A stretch of 28,187 nt of DNA, from the NCBI RefSeq assembly GCF_000003605.2, contig NW_003133907.1, positions 1 to 28,187 on the forward strand, in the 5' to 3' direction. Of the stretch, positions 11,444-22,662 are shown one piece after another. The position numbers and the translations under genes are program-made. Numbering within the stretch: position 1 is the stretch's first letter; each line of letters opens with the position of its first letter. This DNA is from Saccoglossus kowalevskii (taxonomy: Eukaryota > Hemichordata > Enteropneusta > Harrimaniidae). The notes under the pieces were generated by a model that did not search any database, had not been told where the DNA came from, and saw nothing but the letters and a program-made list of their open reading frames with translations.

Positions 11444-11860
11444 TTTTGTATATGTCATCACACACTATTGCCCAGGTTTTGTATGTCTTTCCACACTACT
11501 GCCCAGGTTTTGTATGTCATCACACACTACTGCCAAGGTTTTGTATGTCATCACACACTACTGCCCAGGTTTTGTGTGTCATCGCACACTACTGCCCAGG
11601 TTTTGCATGACATCACACACTACTGCCCAGGTTTGGTAAGTCATTGCACACTACTGCCCAGGTGTTGTATGTCATCACACACTACTGCCCAGGTTTTGTA
11701 TGTCCTTGCACACTACTGCCCAGTTTGTGTATGTCATCACACACTACTGCCCAGGTTTTGTATGTCATCGCACACTACCGCCCAGGTTTTGTATGTCATC
11801 GCACACTACTGACTAGATATTGTAGGTCATCGCACACTACTGCCCAGGTTTTGTATGTCA

Positions 11861-12700
11861 TCACACACTACTGCCTAGGTTTTGTATGTCATCACACACT
11901 ACTGCCCGGGTTTTGTATGTCATCACACACTACTGCCCAGGTTTTGTATGTCATCACACACTACTGCCCATGTTTTGTATGTCATCACACACTACTGCCC
12001 AGGTTTTGTATGTCATCACACACTACTGCCCAGGTTTTGTCTGTCATCACACACTACTTCCCAGGTTTTGTATGCCGTCGCACACTACTGCCCAGGTTTT
12101 GTATGCCATCACACACTACTGCCCAGGTTTTGTATGTCATCACACACTACTGCCCAGGTTGTGTATGTCATCGCACACTACTGCCTAGGTTTTGTATGTC
12201 ATCACACACTACTGCCCAGGTTTTGTATGTCATCGCACACTACTGTCTAGGTTATGTATGTCATCACACACTACTGCCTAGGTTTTGTATGTCATCGTAC
12301 ACTAATGCCAAGGTTTTGTATGTCATCGCACACTACTGCCTAGGTTTTGTATGTCATCACACACTACTGCCTAGGTTTTGTATGTCATCGTACACTACTG
12401 CCCAGGTTTTGTATGTCATCGCACACTACTGCCTAGATTTTGTATGTCATCACACACTACTGCCCAGGTTTTGTATGTCATCGCACACTACTGCCCAGGT
12501 TTTGTATGTCATCGCACCCTACTGCCCAGGTTTTGTATGTCATCGCACCCTACTGCCCAGGTTTTGTATGTCATCGCACCCTACTGCTCAGGTTTTGTAT
12601 GTCATCACACACTACTGCCCAGGTTTTGCATGCCATCACACACTACTGCCCAGGTTTTGTATGTCATCACATACTACTGCCTAGGTTTTGTATGACATCA
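11861..12700 (+). repeat. Type II monomer island
   Basis: This is a short type II island between type I domains, with GCCTAGG, CCCATGTTTT, a GTATGCCGTCGC monomer near 12070 and block F copy 3 (12251-12436). About 11870-12530 matches 17055-17715 at a constant offset of 5,185 bp, so it is a copy of the 3' part of the third large type II domain, or the reverse. Confidence 0.85.
12251..12436 (+). repeat. Block F copy 3 (6 monomers)
   Basis: Same marker order, inside the type II island. It is 5,185 bp from copy 4, as part of the longer duplication 11870-12530 / 17055-17715. Confidence 0.85.
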
Positions 12701-12850
12701 CACACTACTGCCCGGGTTTTTTATGTCATTACACGCTACTGCCTAGGTTTTGTGTGTCATCGTACACTACTGCCCAAGTTCTGTATGTCATCCCCAGGTA
12801 TTTTATGTCATCGCACACTACTGCCCAGGTTTTGTATGTCATCACACACT
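12701..12850 (+). repeat. Mosaic junction segment
   Basis: A type II-like GACATCACAC…CCCGGGTTTTTTATG pair is followed by degenerate monomers, including a 20-bp monomer near 12778-12797 (TCTGTATGTCATCCCCAG) that lost 11 bp, then GTATTTTATG. After this, type I monomers take over. It is the second place in the window with an 11-bp intra-monomer deletion at a family switch. Confidence 0.7.
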
Positions 12851-13900
12851 ACTGCCCGGGTTTTGTATGTCATTGCACACTACTGCCCAGGTTTTGTATG
12901 TCATCACACACTACTGCCCGGGTTTTGTATGTCATCACACACTACGTCAAGGTTTTGTATGTCATCACACACTACTGCCCAGGTTTTGTATGTCATCACA
13001 CACTATTGCCCAGGTTTTGTATGTCATCACACACTACTGCCCAGGTTGTGTATGTCATCACACACTACCGCCCACGATTTGTATGTCATCACACACTACT
13101 GCCGAGTTTTGTATGTCATCGCACACTCTGCCCAGGTTTTACATGTCATCACACACTATTGCCCGGGTTTTGTATGTCATCAAACACTACTGCCCGGGTT
13201 TTGTATGTCATCACACACTACGCCAAGGTTTTGTATGTCATCACACACTACTGCCCAGGTTTTGTATGTCATCACACACTATTGCCCAGGTTTTGTATGT
13301 CATCACACACTACTGACCAGGTTGTGTATGTCATCACACACTACTGCCCAGGTTTTGTATGTCATCACACACTACTGCCCAGGTTCTGTGTGTCATCGCA
13401 CACTACTGCCCAGGTTTTGCATGACATCACACACTACTGCCCAGGTTTGGTATGTCATTGCACACTACTGCCCAGAATTTGTATGTCCTTGCACACTACT
13501 GCCCAGGCTTTGTATGTCATCACACACTACTGCCCAGGTTTTGTATGTCCTTGCACACTACTGCCCAGGTTGTGTATGTCATCACACACTACTGCCCAGG
13601 TTTTGTATGTCATCGTACACTACTGCCCAGGTTTTGTATGTCATCACAAACTACTGCCCAGGTTTTGTATGTCATTGCACACTACTGCCAAGGTTTTGTA
13701 TGTCCTTGCACACTACTGCCCAGGTTTTGTATGTCATCACACACTACTGTCCAGGTTTTGTATGTCATCGCACACTACCGCCCAGGTTTTGTATGTCATC
13801 ACACATTACTGCCCAGGTTTTGTATGTCATCGCACACTACCGCCCAAGATTTGTATGTCATCACACACTACTGCCCAGGTTTTGTATGTCATCACACTAC

Positions 13901-14827
13901 TGACTAGATATTGTAGGTCATCGCACACTACTGCCCAGGTTTTGTATGTCATCACACACTACTGCCCAGGTTTTGTATGTCATCGCACACTACTGCTTGG
14001 GTGTTGTATGTCACCGCACACTCTGCCCAGGTTTTGTATGTCACCACACACTATTGCCCAGGTTTTGTATGTCATCAAACACTACTGCCCGTGTTTTGCA
14101 TGTCATCACACACTAAGCCCAGGTTTTGTATGTCATCACACACTACTGCCCAGGTTTTGTATGTCATCGCACCCTACTGCCCAGGTTTTGTATGTCATCG
14201 CACACTACTGCCCAGGTTTTGTATGTCATCGCACACTACTGCCCAGGTTTTGTATGTCATCACACACTACTGCCCGGGTTTTGTATGTCATTGCACACTA
14301 CTGCCCAGGTTTTGTATGTCATCACACACTACTGTCAAGCTTTTGTATGTCCTTGCACACTACTGCCCAGGTTTTGTGTGTCATCGCACACTACTGCCCA
14401 GGTTTTGCATGACATCACACACTACTGCCCAGGTTTGGTATGTCATTGCTCACTACTGCCCATGATTTGTATGTCCTTGCACACTACTGCCCAGGTTTTG
14501 TATGTCATCACACACTACTGCCCAGGTTTTGTATGTCCTTGCACACTACTGCCCAGGTTGTGTATGTCATTACACACTACTGCCCAGGTTTTGTATGTCA
14601 TCGTACACTACTGCCCAGGTTTTGTATGTCATCACAAACTACTGTCCAGGTTTTGTATGTCATTGCACACCACTGCCAAGGTTTTGTATATCCTTGCACA
14701 CTACTGCCCAGGTTTTGTATGTCATCACACACTACTGTCCAGGTTTTGTATGTCATCGCACACTACCGCCCCGGTTTTGTATGTCATCACACACTACTGC
14801 CCAGGTTTGTATGACATCGCACACTAC
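13901..14827 (+). repeat. HOR-D copy 2 (927 bp)
   Basis: It runs from one TGACTAGATATTG monomer (13901) to the next (14828), with GTATGTCACCGC, CATCAAAC, CTAAGCCCAG, CAAGCTTTTG and the E pair in the same order as copy 1. The monomer before it is 29 bp, having lost CA in CATCACACTACTG near 13893. Copy 3 is its closest long-range partner, about 10,085 bp away. Confidence 0.9.
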
Positions 14828-15295
14828 TGACTAGATATTGTAGGTCATCGCACACTACTGCCCAGGTTTTGTATGTCATCACACACTACTGCCCAGGTTT
14901 TGTATGTCATCGCACACTACTGCCTGGGTATTGTATGTCAACGCACACTCTGCCCAGGTTTTGTATGTCACCACACACTATTGCCCAGGTTTTGTATGTC
15001 ATCACACACTACTGCCCAGGTTGTGTATGTCATCACACACTACTGCCCAGGTTTTGTATGTCATCGCACACTACTGCCCAGGTTTTGTATGTCATCACAC
15101 ACTACTGCCCAGGTGTTGTATGTCATCGCACCCTACTGCCCAGGTTTTGTATGTCATCACACACTACTGCCCAGGTTTGTATGTCATCGCACCCTTCTGC
15201 CCAGGTTTTGTATGTCATCGCACACTACTGCCCAGGTTTTTTATGTCATCGCACACTACTGCCCTGGTTTTGCATGTTATCACACGCTATTGCCC
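14034..15295 (+). repeat. Duplication arm (partner 13-1275)
   Basis: About 1.26 kb match the start of the window at an offset of 14,021 bp, through HOR-D, the TGACTAG monomer, CTGCCTGGG, CAGGTGTTG, CACCCTTCTGCC and GCATGTTATCACACGC. One T is missing near 15175. At 15296-15300 the match ends where the left arm enters a B triplet and this arm turns to HOR-C-like monomers. Confidence 0.85.
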
Positions 15296-15299
15296 AGGT

Positions 15300-15700
15300 T
15301 TTGTATGACATCACACACTACTGCCCGGGTTTTTTATGTCATTGCACACTACTGCCTAGGTTTTGTATGTCATTGCACACTACCGCCCACGATTTGTATG
15401 TCATCACACACTACTGCCGAGTTTTGTATGTCATCGCACACTACTACCCAGGTTCTGCATGCCATCACACACTACTGCCCAGGTTTTGCATGACATCACA
15501 CACTACTGCCCAGGTTTGGTATATCATTGCTCACTACTGCCCATGATTTGTATGTCCTTGCACACTACTGCCCAGGTTTTGTATGTCATCACACACTACT
15601 GCCCAGGTTTTGTATGTCCTTGCACACTACTGCCCAGGTTGTATATGTCATTACACACTACTGCCCAGGTTTTGTATGTCATCGTACACTACTACCCAGG
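15300..15700 (+). repeat. Mosaic segment between type I and type II domains
   Basis: Pieces of several sources are joined in register. GTATGACATC followed by CCCGGGTTTTTTATG resembles HOR-C near 3761. CCCACGATTTG with TGCCGAGTTTTG matches 13063-13123. The E-marker pair (GCATGACATC, then TTTGGTATATC) lies at about 15487-15524, and GTCCTTGC monomers follow. From about 15700 the sequence is type II. Confidence 0.75.
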
Positions 15701-15823
15701 TTTTGTATGTCATCACACACTACTGCCCAGGTTTTGTATGTCATCACACACTACTGCCCAGGTTTTGTATGTCATCACACACTACTGCCCAGGTTTTGTA
15801 TGTCATCACACACTACTGCCCAG

Positions 15824-17290
15824 GTTATGTATGTCATCACACACTACTGTCTGGGTTTTGTATGTCATCGCACACTACTGTCCATGTTTTGTATGTCATC
15901 ACACACTACTGTCCGGGTTTTTTATGTCATCGCACACTACTGCCCATATTTTGTATGTCATCACACACTACTGCCCAGGTTTTGTATGTCATCACACACT
16001 ACTGCCCAGGTTTTGTATGTCATCGCACCCTACTTCCCAGGTTTTGTATGTCATCGCACACTTCTGCCCAGGTTTTGTATGTCATCGCACACTACTGCCC
16101 AGGTTTTGTATGTCATCGCACCCTACTGCCCATGTTTTGTAGGTCATCGCACACTTCTGCTCGGGTTTTGTATGTCATCGCACACTACTGCCCAGGTGTT
16201 GTATGTCATCGCACCCTACTGCCCAGGTTTTGTATGTCATCGCACACTTCTGCCCAGGTTTTGTATATCATCGCACACTACTGCCCAGGTTTTGCATGTC
16301 ATCACACGCTATTGCCCAGGTTTTGTATGACATCACACACTACTGCCCGGGTTTTTTATGTCATTACACACTACTGTCCAGGTTTTGTATGTCATCACAC
16401 ACTACTGTCCGGGTTTTGTATGTCATCGCACACTACTGCCCATGTTTTGTATGTCATCGCACACTACTGCCCAGGTTTTGTATGTCATCGCACACTACTG
16501 TCCGGGTTTTGTATGTCATCACACACTACTGCCCAGGTTTTGTATGTCATCACACACTACTGCCCAGGTTTTGTATGTCATCACACACTACTGTCCGGGT
16601 TTTGTATGTCATCACACACTACTGTCCGGGTTTTGTATGTCATCGCACACTACTGCCCAGGTGTTGTATGTCACCACACACTACTGCCCAGGTTTTGTAT
16701 GTCATCCCACACTACTGCCCAGGTTTTGTATGTCATCACACACTACTGCCCGGGTTTTGTTTGTCATCGCACACTACTACCCGGGTGTTGTATGTCAACG
16801 CACACTGCTGCCCAGGTTTTGTATGCCATCACACACTATTGCCCAGGTTTTGTATGTCATCACACACTACTGTCCGGGTTTTGTATGTCATCACACACTA
16901 CTGCCCATGTTTTGTATGTCATCGCACTCTACTGCCCAGGTTTTGTATGTCATCACACACTACTGCTCATGTTTTGTATGTCATCACACACTACTGCCCA
17001 GGTTTTGGATGTCATCGCACACTACTGCCCGGGTTTTGTATGTCATCACACACTACTGCCTAGGTTTTGTATGTCATCACACACTACTGTCCGGGTTTTG
17101 TATGTCATCACACACTACTGCCCGGGTTTTGTATGTCATCACACACTACTGCCCATGTTTTGTATGTCATCACACACTACTGCCCAGGTTTTGTATGTCA
17201 TCACACACTACTGCCCAGGTTTTGTCTGTCATCACACACTACTTCCCAGGTTTTGTATGCCGTCGCACACTACTGCCCAGGTTTTGTATG
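15824..17290 (+). repeat. HOR-C copy 4
   Basis: This is the most complete partner of copy 1 (offset 12,565 bp), including the CCCATATTTTG monomer lost from copy 3. CTACTACCCGGG is at 16773, GTTTTGGATG near 17005 and GTATGCCGTCGC at 17256. Just after this it lacks one monomer that copy 1 has before GTATGCCATC. It leads into the segment shared with 11870-12530. Confidence 0.87.
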
Positions 17291-17435
17291 CCATCACACA
17301 CTACTGCCCAGGTTTTGTATGTCATCACACACTACTGCCCAGGTTGTGTATGTCATCGCACACTACTGCCTAGGTTTTGTATGTCATCACACACTACTGC
17401 CCAGGTTTTGTATGTCATCGCACACTACTGTCTAG

Positions 17436-17621
17436 GTTATGTATGTCATCACACACTACTGCCTAGGTTTTGTATGTCATCGTACACTAATGCCAAGGTT
17501 TTGTATGTCATCGCACACTACTGCCTAGGTTTTGTATGTCATCACACACTACTGCCTAGGTTTTGTATGTCATCGTACACTACTGCCCAGGTTTTGTATG
17601 TCATCGCACACTACTGCCTAG
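17436..17621 (+). repeat. Block F copy 4 (6 monomers)
   Basis: Same marker order as copies 2 and 3, at the 3' side of HOR-C copy 4. It is followed by near-consensus monomers and then type I sequence from about 17720. Confidence 0.85.
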
Positions 17622-17993
17622 ATTTTGTATGTCATCACACACTACTGCCCAGGTTTTGTATGTCATCGCACACTACTGCCCAGGTTTTGTATGTCATCGC
17701 ACCCTACTGCCCAGGTTTTGTATGTCATCACACACTCTGCCCAGGGTTTTGTATGTCATCACACACTATTGCCCGGATTTTGTATGTCATCAAACACTAC
17801 TGCCCGAGTTTTGTATGTCATCACACACTACGCCAAGGTTTTGTATGTCATCACACACTACTGCCCAGGTTTTGTATGTCATCACACACTATTGCCCAGG
17901 TTTTGTATGTCATCACACACTACTGCCCAGGTTTTGTATGTCGTCGCACACTACTGCCCCAGGTTTTGTATGCCATCGCACACAACTGCCCAG

Positions 17994-18086
17994 GTTTTTT
18001 ATGTCTTTCCACAGTACTGCCCTGGTTTTGTGTGTCCTTCCACAGTACTGCCCAGGTGTTGTATGTAATCGCACACTACTGCCCGG
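17994..18086 (+). repeat. Orphan B triplet (3 monomers)
   Basis: The triplet is intact and preceded by GTCGTCGCAC and GTATGCCATCGC monomers, as in full copies. The next monomers go directly to CTACGCCAAG (near 18110), so the first part of the HOR-A core is skipped. On the left, a rearranged type I stretch (17730-17960) has two one-base insertions. Confidence 0.85.
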
Positions 18087-18659
18087 GTTTTGTATGTCAT
18101 CACACACTACGCCAAGGTTTTGTATGTCATCACACACTACTGCCCAGGTTTTGTATGTCATCACACACTATTGCCCAGGTTTTGTATGTCTTTCCACACT
18201 ACTGCCCAGGTTTTGTATGTCATCACACACTACTGCCAAGGTTTTGTATGTCATCACACACTACTGCCCAGGTTTTGTGTGTCATCGCACACTACTGCCC
18301 AGGTTTTGCATGACATCACACACTACTGCCCAGGTTTGGTATGTCATTGCACACTACTGCCCAGGATTTGTATGTCCTTGCACACTACTGCCCAGGTTTT
18401 GTATGTCATCACACACTACTGCCCAGGTTTTGTATGTCCTTGTACACTACTGCCCAGGTTGTGTATGTCATCACACACTACTGCCCAGGTTTTGTATGTC
18501 ATCGTACACTACTGCCCAGGTTTTGTATGTCATCACAAACTACTGCCCAGGTTTTGTATGTCATTGCACACTACTGCCAAGGTTTTGTATGTCCTTGCAC
18601 ACTACTGCCCAGGTTTTGTATGTCATCACACACTACTGTCCAGGTTTTGTATGTCATCG

Positions 18660-20388
18660 CACACCACTGCCCAGGTTTTGTATGTCATCGCACCCTACTG
18701 CCCAGGTTTTGTATGTCGTCGCACACTACTGCCCAGGTTTTGTATGCCATCGCACACAACTGCCCAGGTTTTTTATGTCTTTCCACAGTACTGCCCTGGT
18801 TTTGTGTGTCCTTCCACAGTACTGCCCAGGTGTGGTATGTAATCGCACACTACTGCCCGGGTTTTGTATATCATCACACACTATTGCCCAGGTTTTGTAT
18901 GTCATCACACACTACTGCCTGGGTTTAGTATGTCATCACACACTACGCCCAGGTTTTGTATGTCATAACACACTACTGCCCAGGTTTTGTATGTCCTTGC
19001 ACACTACTGCCCAGGTTGTGTATGTCATCACACACTACTGCCCAGGTTTTGTATGTCATCGCACACTACTGCCCAGGTTTTGTATGTCATCACAAACTAC
19101 TGCCCAGGTTTTGTATGTTATTGCACACTACTGCCAAGGTTTTGTATGTCCTTGCACACTACTGCCCAGGTTTTGTATGTCATCACACACTACTGTCCAG
19201 GTTTTGTATATCATCGCATACTACCGCCCAGGTTTTGTATGTCATCACACACTACTGCCCAGGTTTTGTATGTCATCGCACACTACCGCCCAAGATTTGT
19301 ATGTCATCACACACTCTGCCCAGGTTTTGTATGTCATCACACACTATTGCCCGGGTTTTGTATGTCATCAAACACTACTGCCCGGGTTTTGTATGTCATC
19401 ACACACTACGCCAAGGTTTTGTATGTCATCACACACTACTGCCCAGGTTTTGTATGTCATCACACATTATTGCCCAGGTTTTGTATGTCATCACACACTA
19501 CTGCCCAGGTTTTGTATGTCATCACACACTACTGCCCAGGTTTTGTATGTCATCACACACTACTGCCCAGGTTTTGTGTGTCATCGCACACTACTGCCCA
19601 GGTTTTGCATGACATCACACACTACTGCCCAGGTTTGGTATGTCATTGCACACTACTGCCCAGGATTTGTATGTCCTTGCACACTACTGCCCAGGTTTTG
19701 TATGTCATCACACACTATTGCCCAGGTTTTGGATGTCATCACACACTACTGCCCGGGTTTAGTATGTCATCACACACTACGCCCAGGTTTTGTATGTCAT
19801 AACACACTACTGCCCAGGTTTTGTATGTCCTTGCACACTACTGCCCCGGTTGTGTATGTCATCACACACAACTGCCCAGGTTTTGTATGTCATCGCACAC
19901 TACTGCCCAGGTTTTGTATGTCATCACAAACTACTGCCCAGGTTTTGTATGTTATTGCACACTACTGCCAAGGTTTTGTATGTCCTTGCACACTACTGCC
20001 CAGGTTTTGTATGTCATCACACACTACTGTCCAGGTTTTGTATATCATCGCATACTACCGCCCAGGTTTTGTATGTCATCACACACTACTGCCCAGGTTT
20101 TGTATGTCATCGCACACTACCGCCCAAGATTTGTATGTCATCACACACTCTGCCCAGGTTTTACATGTCATCACACACTATTGCCCGGGTTTTGTATGTC
20201 ATCAAACACTACTGCCCGGGTTTTGTATGTCATCACACACTACGCCAAGGTTTTGTATGTCATCACACACTACTGCCCAGGTTTTGTATGTCATCACACA
20301 CTATTGCCCAGGTTTTGTATGTCATCACACACTACTGCCCAGGTTGTGTATGTCATCACACACTACTGCCCAGGTTTTGTATGTCATC
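18660..20388 (+). repeat. Long duplication, right arm (partner 8740-10468)
   Basis: Partner of the left arm at exactly 320 monomer lengths. After 20388 this arm continues into the standard HOR-A end, whereas the left arm has been replaced. The right arm therefore probably preserves the older arrangement. Confidence 0.85.
18768..19632 (+). repeat. HOR-A copy 5 (865 bp)
   Basis: This is a full copy and the 9,920-bp partner of copy 2. Its B triplet is 18768-18860 and the third monomer reads GTGTGGTATG rather than GTGTTGTATG. GTTTAGTATG lies at 18923, preceded by CTGCCTGG. The core is 710 bp. Confidence 0.9.
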
Positions 20389-20466
20389 ACACACTACTGC
20401 CCAGGTTTTGTGTGTCATCGCACACTACTGCCCAGGTTTTGCATGACATCACACACTACTGCCCAG
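19757..20466 (+). repeat. HOR-A copy 6 (core only, 710 bp)
   Basis: The core starts 834 bp after that of copy 5, without a B triplet, like copy 3. It shares the CCCCGGTTG, ACACAACTG and TTTTACATG variants with copy 3 at exactly 9,920 bp. Unlike copy 3 it keeps the normal 3' end, followed by TTTGGTA at 20468. Confidence 0.9.
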
Positions 20467-21055
20467 GTTTGGTATGTCATTGCACACTACTGCCCAGAAT
20501 TTGTATGTCCTTGCACACTACTGCCCAGGCTTTGTATGTCATCACACACTACTGCCCAGGTTTTGTATGTCCTTGCACACTACTGCCCAGGTTGTGTATG
20601 TCATCACACACTACTGCCCAGGTTATGTATGTCATCGTACACTACTGCCCAGGTTTTGTATGTCATCACAAACTACTGCCCAGGTTTTGTATGTCATTGC
20701 ACACTACTGCCAAGGTTTTGTATGTCCTTGCACACTACCGCCCAGGTTTTGTATGTCATCACACATTACTGCCCAGGTTTTGTATGTCATCGCACACTAC
20801 CGCCCAAGATTTGTATGTCATCACACACTACTGCCCAGGTTTTGTATGTCATCGCACACTACTGACTAGATATTGTAGGTCATCACACACTACTGCCCAG
20901 GTTTTGTATGTCATCGCACACTACTGCCCAGGTTTTTTATGTCATCGCACACCACTGCCCAGGTTTTGTATGTCATCGCACCCTACTGCCCAGGTTTTGT
21001 ATGTCGTCGCACACTACTGCCCAGGTTTTGTATGCCATCGCACACAACTGCCCAG

Positions 21056-21404
21056 GTTTTTTATGTCTTTCCACAGTACTGCCCTGGTTTTGTGTGTCCT
21101 TCCACAGTACTGCCCAGGTGTTGTATGTAATCGCACACTACTGCCCGGGTTTTGTATATCATCACACACTATTGCCCAGGTTTTGTATGTCATCACACAC
21201 TACTGCCCGGGTTTAGTATGTCATCACACACTACGCCCAGGTTTTGTATGTCATAACACACTACTGCCCAGGTTTTGTATGTCCTTGCACACTACTGCCC
21301 AGGTTGTGTATGTCATCACACACTACTGCCCAGGTTTTGTATGTCATCGCACACTACTGCCCAGGTTTTGTATGTCATCACAAACTACTGCCCAGGTTTT
21401 GTAT
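21056..21404 (+). repeat. HOR-A copy 7 (5' part only)
   Basis: The B triplet (21056-21148), linking monomers, GTTTAGTATG (21211) and GTCATAACAC (21253) are intact. At about 21405 the sequence switches, with GTCATTGC replacing GTTATTGC, to a HOR-D-like stretch that leads to a TGACTAG monomer at 21575. It is a recombinant of HOR-A and HOR-D. Confidence 0.85.
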
Positions 21405-22096
21405 GTCATTGCACACTACTGCCAAGGTTTTGTATATCCTTGCACATTACTGCCCAGGTTTTGTATGTCATCACACACTACTGTCCAGGTTTTGTATGTC
21501 ATCGCACACTACCGCCCAGGTTTTGTATGTCATCACACACTACTGCCCAGGTTTTGTATGTCATCGCACACTACTGACTAGATATTGTATGTCATCGCAC
21601 ACTACCAAGGTTTTGTATGTCATCACACACTATTGCCCGGGTTTTGTATGTCATCAAACACTACTGCCCGGGTTTTGTATGTCATCACACACTACGCCAA
21701 GGTTTTGTATGTCATCACACACTACTGCCCAGGTTTTGTATGTCATCACACATTATTGCCCAGGTTTTGTATGTCATCACACACTACTGCCCAGGTTTTG
21801 TATGTCATCACACACTACTGCCCAGGTTTTGTATGTCATCACACACTACTGCCCAGGTTTTGTGTGTCATCGCACACTACTGCCCAGGTTTTGCATGACA
21901 TCACACACTACTGCCCAGGTTTGGTATGTCATTGCACACTACTGCCCAGGATTTGTATGTCCTTGCACACTACTGCCCAGGTTTTGTATGTCATCACACA
22001 CTACTGCCCAGGTTTTGTATGTCATCGCACACTACTGCCCCGGTTTTGTATGTCATCACAAATTACTGCCCAGGTTTTGTATGTTATTGCACACTA
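21350..22096 (+). repeat. Duplication arm (partner 24689-25435)
   Basis: About 747 bp match at an offset of 3,339 bp. Rare shared variants include GTATATCCTTGCACATTAC, the TGACTAG monomer followed by GTATGTC, the 28-bp CTACCAAGG monomer and CACAAATTAC. At the end this arm reads CCCAAGGTTTG where its partner has CCAAGGTTTTG. Confidence 0.85.
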
Positions 22097-22662
22097 CTGC
22101 CCAAGGTTTGTATGTCCTTGCACACTACTGCCCAGGTTTTGTATGTCATCACACACTACTGCCCAGGTTTTGTGTGTCATCGCACACTACTGCCCAGGTT
22201 TTGCATGACATCACACACTACTGCCCAGGTTTGGTATGTCATTGCACACTACTGCCCAGGATTTGTATGTCCTTGCACACTACTGCCCAGGTTTTGTATG
22301 TCATCACACACTACTGCCCAGGTTGTGTATGTCCTTGTACACTACTGCCCAGGTTGTGTATGTCATCACACACTACTGCCCAGGTTTTGTATGTCATCGT
22401 ACACTACTGCCCAGGTTTTGTATGTCATCACAAACTACTGCCCAGGTTTTGTATGTCATTGCACACTACTGCCAAGGTTTTGTATGTCCTTGCACACTAC
22501 TGCCCAGGTTTTGTATGTCATCACACACTACTGTCCAGGTTTTGTATGTCATCGCACACCACTGCCCAGGTTTTGTATGTCATCGCACCCTACTGCCCAG
22601 GTTTTGTATGTCGTCGCACACTACTGCCCAGGTTTTGTATGCCATCGCACACAACTGCCCAG

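Larger units (their letters stand above)
8661..11860 (+). repeat. Type I monomer domain, second block
   Basis: This block contains three HOR-A copies (8848-9712, 9837-10468 and 10733-11443), a CTTTCCACAC monomer near 11490 and a TGACTAG monomer at 11810. The first two HOR-A copies are spaced 834 bp apart (27 monomers, three of them 30 bp). Bases 8740-10468 recur at 18660-20388. One 33-bp monomer (GTTTTGTATATGTC) lies at about 11439-11471. Confidence 0.85.
12851..15299 (+). repeat. Type I monomer domain, third block
   Basis: Type I markers return: CTACGTCAAG/CTACGCCAAG 30-mers, the GCATGACATC plus TTTGGTA pair near 13440 and 14430, GTCCTTGC, and TGACTAG at 13901 and 14828. It contains HOR-D copy 2 (13901-14827). 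The stretch 14034-15295 repeats 13-1275, and about 13330-14836 repeats about 23413-24921. Confidence 0.85.
15701..17730 (+). repeat. Type II monomer domain, third block
   Basis: This block contains HOR-C copy 4 (from 15824), the longest counterpart of copy 1, and then block F copy 4 (17436-17621). HOR-C copy 4 keeps an offset of 12,565 bp to copy 1 until about 17280, where it lacks one monomer. At about 17720 CACACTCTGCCCAG 30-mers mark the return to type I. Confidence 0.85.

Noticed and set aside
17913-18164. Minus-strand frame of 83 codons, with 60-codon relatives at 8806-8988, 18726-18908, 21014-21196 and 22621-22803
   Set aside because: They arise only where B monomers lack the usual minus-strand stops. 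All are copies of the same HOR-A segment and too short and repetitive to support as genes.
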